NCBI GenBank assembly: GCA_002441525.1
Contig: DJWH01000012.1
Coordinates: forward strand, 1 to 5,832
Source: Acholeplasmataceae bacterium UBA6235
GTDB lineage: Bacteria > Bacillota_I > Bacilli_A > Acholeplasmatales > UBA5453
DNA length: 5,832 nt
Direction: 5' to 3'
The notes beneath the pieces are model-generated. The model was given only the letters and a program-made list of their open reading frames with translations. It did no database searches and was not told the origin of the DNA. Numbering within the stretch: position 1 is the first letter of the stretch; each line of letters opens with the position of its first letter. Positions 1-5,544 of this stretch are shown here, piece after piece. Made by a program: the position numbers and the translations under genes.

Positions 1-497
1 TAATGATGTGGGGATTAACCATTCTGTATGTGGGGATTTCTTCTGGTTATTGGTATAACTTAGAAACGATTGTTGTATCCTCATTACTCATATTATTCTA
101 TACGTTTATCTCATCCGCACTGATGTTATTCTTAGTCACGTTGATTAAGAGTCAAAATGCCTTTGGTGCCTTGGCGGGTGTCTTAGGGACGGTCATCGGG
201 TTTATGAGTGGGATTTATATGCCGCTATTTGTGTTGGGTAAAGGGATGTCAAATGTCGCCTCCGTCGTGCCATTCACGCACATGACGATTTTACTCAAAC
301 AAGTGATTCTAAAACAAGCCTACGCAGAACTGCCTGCACCCTTCGCGGAGGGACTCGCTGAGTCGTATGGTACACAAGAAATTGGTGTATTCGGTTTAGA
401 AGTACCGATGTTTTGGTTGATGGTTGGTTGTTTTGGCATAGCCCTGTTCTTATTAGCGCTGGCTTATCGAAACATGAATAAAAAGATGGTCAAATAA
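1..497 (+). CDS. ABC-2 type transporter permease, C-terminal part (5' end outside window)
   Basis: This is the C-terminal 164 residues of an integral membrane permease of the ABC-2 exporter class, which moves drugs, lipids or peptides across the membrane with a separate ATPase subunit. The reading frame is open to the left edge, so the ATG at base 3 is probably internal. Hydrophobic segments lie at about residues 4-15, 22-48, 54-78, 84-98 and 134-155 counted from that ATG. The stretch SQNAFGALAGVLGT, the following GFMSGIYMP and then PFTHMTILLK are typical of the conserved last membrane helices of this family. A polar loop at about 106-132 should be extracellular, and the protein ends in a basic tail (RNMNKKMVK) expected in the cytoplasm. 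The partner ATPase is not in the window and probably lies upstream. The substrate cannot be told. A hairpin terminator follows directly. Confidence 0.88.
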   Translation, partial: MMWGLTILYVGISSGYWYNLETIVVSSLLILFYTFISSALMLFLVTLIKSQNAFGALAGVLGTVIGFMSGIYMPLFVLGKGMSNVASVVPFTHMTILLKQVILKQAYAELPAPFAEGLAESYGTQEIGVFGLEVPMFWLMVGCFGIALFLLALAYRNMNKKMVK

Positions 498-545
498 AAA
501 AAACAAGATGTCTATTTCGCAACATAAGCGATTAGACATTTTTTT
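498..545 (+). terminator. Rho-independent terminator after the ABC permease gene
   Basis: ATGTCTA (508-514) pairs with TAGACAT (533-539). An inner CGC/GCG extends the stem across a small internal loop and closes on AACATAA. A run of six T follows at 540-545, and an A-run precedes the stem. It separates the permease gene from the promoter at 591-620. Confidence 0.88.
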
Positions 546-590
546 CAATGTTTATAAAACTATTCAAAAAATATTATTAATAATAAATTA

Positions 591-620
591 TTGACAATAT
601 TCGAATAAGTGTGTTATGCT
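591..620 (+). promoter_or_regulatory. Sigma-A type promoter for the 683-1225 gene
   Basis: A perfect -35 box TTGACA (591-596) is followed after 18 bases by the -10 box TATGCT (615-620). A TGn extended -10 element (612-614) sits just before the -10. The upstream sequence 550-590 is extremely AT-rich and could serve as an UP element. Transcription should start near base 627, giving a leader of about 55 bases. Confidence 0.85.
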
Positions 621-632
621 TTAGAAAAGTTA

Positions 633-648
633 AATCATACAGATGATT
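633..648. repeat. Inverted repeat in the 5' leader, possible operator
   Basis: AATCAT (633-638) and ATGATT (643-648) form a perfect 6-base inverted repeat around ACAG, a few bases after the predicted transcription start. The ATCAT/ATGAT half-sites match those in the promoter of the helix-turn-helix gene at 2583-2617, although the spacing differs. It could be a protein-binding site, or chance in AT-rich DNA. Confidence 0.35.
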
Positions 649-682
649 AATAATTTCTAAGATTTCTCATGGAGGTGTGACT

Positions 683-1225
683 ATGAAAGAAAAATGGATG
701 GTTGTTGTCATTGGACTGTGTTTTGTTATTTCGATTACTACCATGACATTTTATATGTTACATCAACAGACACAAAATACAGATTCTAATGAAATTGAAT
801 ATGTCTTATTAGACAGCTATGTCTTACCTGGTACAAGAGTGAGCATCGATGAAGATGGGCGTGTATACAAGGACAAAACAGCGCTTTTAGAACTCGAACA
901 ATTAGGACATCTAAATTATGATTTTTCTCCTTATGATGATGAATATTTTCAAACCAAAAGTTTGATAATCTTCGGTTTTTTACACAGTTCGGATGAAAAA
1001 AATATTACACTCCTAGGCTTGAAATATAACCATCGATCACTCATTATGCATTACAGTATTCAATCCAATTACGGACCACATGATGCGGATATATGGACCA
1101 AAATTTTTCTAGTAGAAATGAACAAGCCATTGGTAGCAGAGGTTGAAAATATAGAACTGGAAATTACAAATCTGGTTCAACCAAATAAACCCATCACAGC
1201 GTATTATGATTTATCAAAAAAATAA
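683..1225 (+). CDS. Membrane-anchored protein with extracellular domain, unknown function
   Basis: A 180-residue protein with a short basic start (MKEK), one hydrophobic helix at about residues 5-26, and a polar domain of about 150 residues that should face outside. The helix has no clear signal peptidase site and no lipobox cysteine, so it is most likely a membrane anchor. I do not recognise the family with certainty. The middle part (FSPYDDEYFQTKSLIIF, about 81-97, then alternating beta-like segments and DIWTKIFLVEMNK at 136-148) recalls small secreted Firmicutes proteins of a PrcB-like beta fold; that is recall, not a search. The ATG at 683 is chosen because GGAGGTG (671-677) lies 5 bases upstream. 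An in-frame GTG at 677 is part of that ribosome binding site and is not a start. The gene stands alone between its own promoter and terminator. Confidence 0.85.
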   Translation: MKEKWMVVVIGLCFVISITTMTFYMLHQQTQNTDSNEIEYVLLDSYVLPGTRVSIDEDGRVYKDKTALLELEQLGHLNYDFSPYDDEYFQTKSLIIFGFLHSSDEKNITLLGLKYNHRSLIMHYSIQSNYGPHDADIWTKIFLVEMNKPLVAEVENIELEITNLVQPNKPITAYYDLSKK

Positions 1226-1226
1226 T

Positions 1227-1275
1227 AAAGACTGAGTATTTTGAAGATATACACCTTCATAAACTCAGTCTTTTT
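1227..1275. terminator. Bidirectional terminator between convergent genes
   Basis: AAAGACTGAGT (1227-1237) pairs perfectly with ACTCAGTCTTT (1263-1273). A second stem, TGAAG (1242-1246) with CTTCA (1255-1259), lies inside the loop. T-runs leave the hairpin on both strands: 1271-1275 on plus, and the complement of the A-rich 1216-1222 on minus. It should stop both the 683-1225 transcript and the acetyltransferase operon. Confidence 0.88.
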
Positions 1276-1277
1276 CT

Positions 1278-2042
1278 TTATATTATGTGATACATCGACC
1301 AATGAATCATCTCAATAAAACCCAATTTACGTGCAATATGTGCTGAAACTTCATTGGCAGAATCCCAAATAGGAATTAACCCACGTTTCAATGTTTCTTC
1401 AATAAAGTACGTACATAATGTAGTTCCAATCCCTTGATTTCGATTTTGGACATCGTCATTATAACCGACTCTAAAATAGAGTTCTATCTCTTGACCAATG
1501 ATGGGATAATTGGTTAAAGCGAAGCCTTTAGGATCGTTGTGTTCATCAACCAAAGCGAACCCATAGCCATGATCCTTAAAAGAAGATTGTGTGAAGAAGC
1601 GCGATATCACATCGTCAGAAATCATACCATTGGATATATGTGTTTCATTAATCGGAACCACACTCAAATTTGGTGGTAAAGGTTTTCTTAAAGAAAGTAT
1701 GTGTTCAAGATTCAATTGACTCGAATTAAATTGAATTCTCGCATGGGTTTGGATATTGTTTTTATAATATTCATTGAACACTGTATCCCACGCTCTATCA
1801 GATGTAATGATCCAGGCGTCTGATTGAAATAATTGACAGACAGATTCAACATAGGAAGGATTTGGTTTACCCAAAATAAAGTAAGCTGGATATGAATATA
1901 GCACCAAACAAGCAGGTTCTTGTAGTTGATCGACATATATTACAGGTGACAGATCTTGACAGGCATATTTAATGAAATTGTGAAATACTGGATATGCATC
2001 AAATAAAGGAAAATAGTCTTTAGGATGGTTGGTTTTAATCAT
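1278..2042 (-). CDS. GNAT family N-acetyltransferase (ZmaR-like layout)
   Basis: A 254-residue cytoplasmic protein predicted to move an acetyl group from acetyl-CoA to an amine. The C-terminal half is a GNAT fold. Residues 200-207 (NRNQGIGT) contain the R-x-x-G-x-G acetyl-CoA pyrophosphate loop (R201, G204, G206), preceded by the beta strand IELYFRVGY (186-194) and followed by a helix to about 220. The ending PIWDSANEVSAHIARKLGF (224-242) is the usual last GNAT motif. The N-terminal half (about 1-125) is a divergent extra domain, as in the larger GNAT proteins typified by the zwittermicin resistance enzyme ZmaR; typical GNAT proteins are only about 150-180 residues. The substrate is unknown. 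The ATG at 2042 is chosen because AAGGTGAT (2054-2047) lies upstream; a GTG at 2051 sits inside that site. The start overlaps the stop of the upstream helix-turn-helix gene by 8 bases (ATGATTAA), so translation is probably coupled. Confidence 0.88.
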   Translation of the reverse strand: MIKTNHPKDYFPLFDAYPVFHNFIKYACQDLSPVIYVDQLQEPACLVLYSYPAYFILGKPNPSYVESVCQLFQSDAWIITSDRAWDTVFNEYYKNNIQTHARIQFNSSQLNLEHILSLRKPLPPNLSVVPINETHISNGMISDDVISRFFTQSSFKDHGYGFALVDEHNDPKGFALTNYPIIGQEIELYFRVGYNDDVQNRNQGIGTTLCTYFIEETLKRGLIPIWDSANEVSAHIARKLGFIEMIHWSMYHII

Positions 2043-2568
2043 TGTTATCACCTTTTTTATATTTGTTGATATAGTCTAAGAATTGATAGTCATTTTCAGC
2101 GTTCACTTTAGTAATGATGATTTCAAACAACGTGTATAAATACCCTTTGGATAAATTGGAGTATTCAACCAGAATTCTAAAATCCGTTAAGAAGTCATCA
2201 AGGGATTTGACATCACGTTTCGTTGGGTTCTTTTTCAATAATTCATCGGTATAGGTAACCACGTAATTCTTTTTACGAATGTTGGCGACCTCGAGAAATT
2301 TTTGTCGAATATAATCTATAAGTTTTGAATCTGCACCTTCAAGTTTTACATAGATATCTGTCATCGTCATGTTGTCTACATAAAATGATTGGTGTCCCTG
2401 AAAAAAGATCAATAGTTTTTCCTTAATCTTGCTCGGTAATTGCTCAATGGTATGGTTTTTGTAGTTGTACAAAGTACGAATATCGATAAATAAGAAATCT
2501 GCCAAATCATCGGCTTGTATATTCAATTTATCTTGTAAGAAACTGAGAAACTTTATAGTGTCATGCAT
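2035..2568 (-). CDS. Helix-turn-helix-like protein, putative regulator of the acetyltransferase operon
   Basis: A 177-residue cytoplasmic protein, mostly helical, with no membrane segment. Residues about 16-40 (IQADDLADFLFIDIRTLYNYKNHT) read like an Xre-type helix-turn-helix: a turn after LADFL, then a recognition helix RTLYNYKN. The rest (about 45-177) is charged, lysine-rich and not recognised; it could be a dimerisation or partner-binding domain. Two ATG codons stand in tandem at 2571 and 2568. The second is chosen because it lies 7 bases after GAGG (2579-2576), the same gap as in the 683 gene; the first would be only 4 bases away. The gene has its own promoter, set in a cluster of inverted repeats, which suggests autoregulation. 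It overlaps the acetyltransferase gene by 8 bases. A regulator-enzyme pair is most likely; a toxin-antitoxin pair is possible. The gene itself is certain, the DNA-binding role less so. Confidence 0.8.
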   Translation of the reverse strand: MHDTIKFLSFLQDKLNIQADDLADFLFIDIRTLYNYKNHTIEQLPSKIKEKLLIFFQGHQSFYVDNMTMTDIYVKLEGADSKLIDYIRQKFLEVANIRKKNYVVTYTDELLKKNPTKRDVKSLDDFLTDFRILVEYSNLSKGYLYTLFEIIITKVNAENDYQFLDYINKYKKGDNND

Positions 2569-2573
2569 CATAT

Positions 2574-2580
2574 CACCTCA
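2574..2580 (-). promoter_or_regulatory. Ribosome binding site deciding between two tandem ATG codons
   Basis: On the minus strand, GAGGTGAT (2579-2572) matches the 16S anti-Shine-Dalgarno end over eight bases. GAGG is 4 bases from the ATG at 2571 and 7 bases from the ATG at 2568. The second spacing is the more usual one. Confidence 0.65.
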
Positions 2581-2582
2581 AC

Positions 2583-2617
2583 ATGATTATATCATAAAAA
2601 ATGATATTGTAAATCAT
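2583..2617. repeat. Cluster of ATCAT/ATGAT inverted repeats over the promoter, candidate operator
   Basis: Four half-sites alternate in direction: ATGAT 2583-2587, ATCAT 2591-2595, ATGAT 2601-2605, ATCAT 2613-2617. The central pair extends to a perfect 7-base inverted repeat, ATATCAT (2589-2595) and ATGATAT (2601-2607) around AAAAA. It covers part of the -10 box and most of the spacer of the promoter at 2613-2586. A bound protein would block RNA polymerase. The HTH protein encoded just downstream is the obvious candidate ligand (inference). Confidence 0.55.
2586..2613 (-). promoter_or_regulatory. Sigma-A type promoter of the HTH-acetyltransferase operon
   Basis: On the minus strand, the -35 box TTTACA (2613-2608, one mismatch to TTGACA) is followed after 16 bases by a perfect -10 box TATAAT (2591-2586). 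The predicted start is near 2579, right at the ribosome binding site, so the leader would be only about 8-11 bases. A weaker -10 candidate, TATGAT (2596-2591), overlaps but lacks a good -35 box. Confidence 0.65.
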
Positions 2618-2640
2618 AAAATGTGACATATGTTGAGACT

Positions 2641-2678
2641 AAAATAAAAAATGTACCCGAAGCACACCTTCAGGTACA
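2641..2678 (-). terminator. Strong terminator of the carbohydrate operon
   Basis: On the minus strand, TGTACCTGAAG (2678-2668) pairs over 11 bases, with one G-U pair, to CTTCGGGTACA (2662-2652) around a 5-base loop (GTGTG). A T-rich tract from 2651 to 2641 follows, starting with six T. It lies just after the stop of the hydrolase gene (2687) and insulates the next operon on the same strand. Confidence 0.92.
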
Positions 2679-2686
2679 GATTTTTA

Positions 2687-3721
2687 CTATAAATTGATGC
2701 GTTGATCGTAAGCGATGGATGCGAAAATAAGACTCGCTAACCCATAACTCCAATTATCTTTATAACCAATCCATTTGTACCCCAGTTTTGGAAAAAAAGG
2801 TAGTGGAATGGTTGGATTGGAGACTTTGGTCAAATAAGGATCATTCTCTTTGGTTTGGATGAAAGCTTTCATCGATGCTTCATAACCCTTTTGTGCAGTC
2901 ATACCAAAAGCATCATCCATAATTCCAAGTCTGACTGCTTTGAGAATACCCCCATGAATCAAGAAATTGGCAGAAGACTCTAAACCAGACTTGTGATTTA
3001 AGATGGTTCTAAACAGATGGTCTTGTTGTAAAGGTGTAATCGCTTGGATGGTTTCAATCAACATCGTTTTAATGGATAGATGATACACCGGATCTAAATG
3101 TTCTAACATCATAGGTAAGGCCATCACGACCCAACCATTGCCTCTACCCCAGTAGATGTCTTTTGGATAAGCCCGTTTATATTTGACCCAGTATGCATGT
3201 CGCCATAAGCCATCTTTAGAAAGGTATTCCTTGAATTTAACGGCGGTATTGAAAGCCATCATTTGGTATTTTTGATTGTTTTTGTAATGCCCATACACAC
3301 TCAAGAACACCCCATACATCATGATGGAATCGACCCATATGGATTTAGGATAGAGTTTACCAATCCCACTGTGTCCTAAGTGGTTGGGTAAAAAGTCAAT
3401 GACTGGTTTGACATGTTCAATGTAATCGATGCCCAATTGGGTGAGTCCATCATAGCGGTCAGTTTGATAAATTCGATCGTATGTAAAACTGATGAGAATC
3501 GGTGCGAATTTATCCGATTGATCGACCACAGGTGGGTGTTCAAGGTAGTAATCCAAATAGCTTTCAATGAACGATTTGTATTTGGTTTCATCCAAATATT
3601 CATCTAATAATAACAAAGCATACCCAAACAAAGCTTCACCCCACATCCACTTCATTTTGGGTTCTATTTGTGTGATGTGGTGATCAATAACCTCGATACA
3701 CTGTTTAAGATATGGATTCAT
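2687..3721 (-). CDS. GH105/GH88-like unsaturated glucuronyl/galacturonyl hydrolase
   Basis: A 344-residue cytoplasmic glycosidase of the YteR/unsaturated rhamnogalacturonyl hydrolase type. Such enzymes remove the 4,5-unsaturated uronic acid that polysaccharide lyases leave at the non-reducing end of oligosaccharides, by hydrating its double bond. Visible signs of the (alpha/alpha)6 barrel are KWMWGEAL (24-31), SIWVDSIMMYGVF (127-139) with D131 as the likely general acid/base, DGLWRHAYW (170-178), the hallmark WGRGNGW (191-197), and ESSANFLI (248-255). The length is close to, or slightly below, that usual for the family. There is no signal peptide, so the substrate must be imported. The start overlaps the end of the upstream gene by 17 bases. 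The ATG at 3721 lies 10 bases from AAAGGAG (3738-3732), the same distance as in the upstream gene; an adjacent GTG at 3724 is the alternative. The stop is TAG. The exact sugar substrate cannot be read from sequence. Confidence 0.9.
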   Translation of the reverse strand: MNPYLKQCIEVIDHHITQIEPKMKWMWGEALFGYALLLLDEYLDETKYKSFIESYLDYYLEHPPVVDQSDKFAPILISFTYDRIYQTDRYDGLTQLGIDYIEHVKPVIDFLPNHLGHSGIGKLYPKSIWVDSIMMYGVFLSVYGHYKNNQKYQMMAFNTAVKFKEYLSKDGLWRHAYWVKYKRAYPKDIYWGRGNGWVVMALPMMLEHLDPVYHLSIKTMLIETIQAITPLQQDHLFRTILNHKSGLESSANFLIHGGILKAVRLGIMDDAFGMTAQKGYEASMKAFIQTKENDPYLTKVSNPTIPLPFFPKLGYKWIGYKDNWSYGLASLIFASIAYDQRINL

Positions 3722-5543
3722 CACGAATCAACTCCTTTATATTCAAAGTGAGGGTTTGGTTTGCGTAGTGGATTTGGATGGTAGAAGGGTTTCGCTCTAT
3801 CGTTCCGAAAGGTGAAACCAAACGTGGATATTCGGTATTGACCATTTGATTTTGATAGAAGGCTGTATAAGACTTCGTATCGATTTCGATGTTTTGATAG
3901 GCATATCTGTGTTTATCTTTAATGAGGGCAGAACGCGATAATCTGAGTTTAAAATCAGCCAATGAAACATCATCTAAAGACACCACGGTCATTGCCCAAG
4001 CGGTGTATTTTCCCATTTGCCTAAGTTCAAAAGCGTCGTATCGTTCAATGGGATTTAACCCTTGAATACCAATCATCGCTTTTCCTTTGACACCAATGAT
4101 ATAGTTTGATTGGGTGATAACCTCATCAAACTGTGCTTCAGGAAAGTAGGCGTGTGTGAATAGAGCTCTTTTCTTTTCAAATAAACCGGATCTAGGGGTC
4201 AAATCAAATACATAAAGCGCTGTGTTTTCATGTTGGTATGCAAAAGGCATGATTCCGTTACCGACCCAGTAAGATGGACTAAAGTTCCTAGAATTGTCTT
4301 TAAAGAAAGCTTTCGCTGGGTGTGTGATGAAAACAGAAGTGTTTTGATCCAAAATTGCACCACCGACATGATGTTGATCCCCAAATGATTTAGGGACATA
4401 CATTTGAGCGGTGGATAACATAAAGTCTTTGTGTTTGTAAGTATACACATTGGCACGCTCAATCGCGACCCCTTGGGTCGTCGGATTTAACAAGCCAATG
4501 AGCGGCTTTAATAGATGAAATTTCTTAAAGATGACGTTATCAAATGTCTTTAAATCCTTTAAGAAGGTATTGTGTTTCAATTGCCAATCATGAAACATAT
4601 CGATGGTCAGTTCAATCGATTCATGGTTGGTGAACGCCTCCATCGACCATAAGTATAAACCAGTCGTGTAATAGTCTTTTGTCTGTTTGAAATAGTCAGT
4701 TACTTCAGATAAATATAAACCATTGGAATCTTGGATGATTTTGGTCGTATGATCTCTCGCAATCCTTTTAATCACTTGAGGGACTTGATAGACAGAATTC
4801 AAAATGAAATCCGCGGATAGTCTCGTATAATCATAAGTTTGAACTGGATCCAAATCAAAGGCTTTATGGATGATGTCTAACACGTCTTGTTGGTTGGGAT
4901 CCATCTTTTGTTTGTCATAACAACGACCAGAAGCCGCACTGAAATAACCCTTGTGGTGAAGGAGTGCGAAATCGAGCATCAACAAATCCATCAAAATGGT
5001 CGCCTGTTTTTGAATCTCTACATCTCTTCCAAACTCAATCAACAACGATAACGGCGCGACATCCTCTTCATAATAGGTATTGGAATGAAACTCTACAAAA
5101 CCCAATTCAAAGCGGGTTTTAAACCAATACATGAGGTGTTGATACCCACGGTCTTTGTGAAAAGAGCCTAAGGCTTTTGTATTGGTAAACACCTCATTGG
5201 GGTATAAAGACCCGGCTAAGTATTCACAAGCAGAAAAAATCAATTGGTGGTTTTCACTCCAAAAACACATCCCGTCAAACCCTGGGTCAGCCATATGGTA
5301 CTTAAACCCCAAGACGGTCTTTTTCATTTGATTTAAGGTTTCTTTCGAAATCAAGGTTTGGTATTGGTAGAGACTTCTTAGGATACAAATCAGTCTAAAA
5401 TCGGCACAGTCATATCGATGATCAATATAACTTAAGATATCCAAAATACCCGATTCATCGATTCGGTTACCTGCGTGTAATTCTTTAATTTCAGGGAAGG
5501 TTTTGTGGGTCATTTTTATCGACATCGGGATGTCTTCAAACAT
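3705..5543 (-). CDS. Uncharacterised 612-residue protein, probable cytoplasmic polysaccharide lyase or hydrolase
   Basis: I cannot place this protein in a named family. Residues about 1-330 are helical and rich in aromatic residues, with motifs FWSENHQ (94-100), EFHSNTYYEED (151-161) and SGRCY (205-209), as expected of an alpha/alpha toroid with a His/Asn/Tyr/Glu active site. Residues about 360-610 look beta-rich, with YMVPKS-like strands, GDQHHVGGAIL (388-398), FITHP (405-409) and YWVGNGIMP (425-433). A toroid followed by a beta-sandwich is the layout of several lyases (PL8, PL12, PL15, PL17, PL21), but this is analogy, not homology shown. There is no signal peptide or membrane helix. The ATG at 5543 is chosen: AAAAGGAG (5561-5554) lies 10 bases upstream and the transporter gene stops 1 base before. 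A longer frame to 5624 would run inside the transporter gene. Its place between a sugar symporter and an unsaturated-uronate hydrolase suggests that it makes the latter's substrate from imported oligosaccharides. Confidence 0.75.
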   Translation of the reverse strand: MFEDIPMSIKMTHKTFPEIKELHAGNRIDESGILDILSYIDHRYDCADFRLICILRSLYQYQTLISKETLNQMKKTVLGFKYHMADPGFDGMCFWSENHQLIFSACEYLAGSLYPNEVFTNTKALGSFHKDRGYQHLMYWFKTRFELGFVEFHSNTYYEEDVAPLSLLIEFGRDVEIQKQATILMDLLMLDFALLHHKGYFSAASGRCYDKQKMDPNQQDVLDIIHKAFDLDPVQTYDYTRLSADFILNSVYQVPQVIKRIARDHTTKIIQDSNGLYLSEVTDYFKQTKDYYTTGLYLWSMEAFTNHESIELTIDMFHDWQLKHNTFLKDLKTFDNVIFKKFHLLKPLIGLLNPTTQGVAIERANVYTYKHKDFMLSTAQMYVPKSFGDQHHVGGAILDQNTSVFITHPAKAFFKDNSRNFSPSYWVGNGIMPFAYQHENTALYVFDLTPRSGLFEKKRALFTHAYFPEAQFDEVITQSNYIIGVKGKAMIGIQGLNPIERYDAFELRQMGKYTAWAMTVVSLDDVSLADFKLRLSRSALIKDKHRYAYQNIEIDTKSYTAFYQNQMVNTEYPRLVSPFGTIERNPSTIQIHYANQTLTLNIKELIRDESIS

Positions 5544-5544
5544 A

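Noticed and set aside
498..676. Possible riboswitch or small RNA in the gap before the 683 gene
   Set aside because: The gap is explained by a terminator, an AT-rich upstream region, a promoter and a leader of about 55 bases, which is too short and too simple for a known riboswitch.
677..682. GTG at 677 as start of the membrane-anchored protein
   Set aside because: This GTG is part of the ribosome binding site GGAGGTG; the ATG at 683 has normal spacing from it.
1712..1936. Minus-strand open frame of 74 codons
   Set aside because: It lies wholly inside the acetyltransferase gene in another frame, has no ribosome binding site, and its protein has no sensible motifs.
2043..2051. GTG at 2051 as start of the acetyltransferase
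   Set aside because: It falls within the ribosome binding site AAGGTGAT; the ATG at 2042 is correctly spaced.
3376..3607. Open frames on both strands (3376-3603 minus and 3413-3607 plus)
   Set aside because: Both are shadows of the GH105-like gene, whose conserved motifs prove the real frame.
4199..4462. Minus-strand open frame of 87 codons
   Set aside because: It is a shadow of the 612-residue protein gene, without a start signal.
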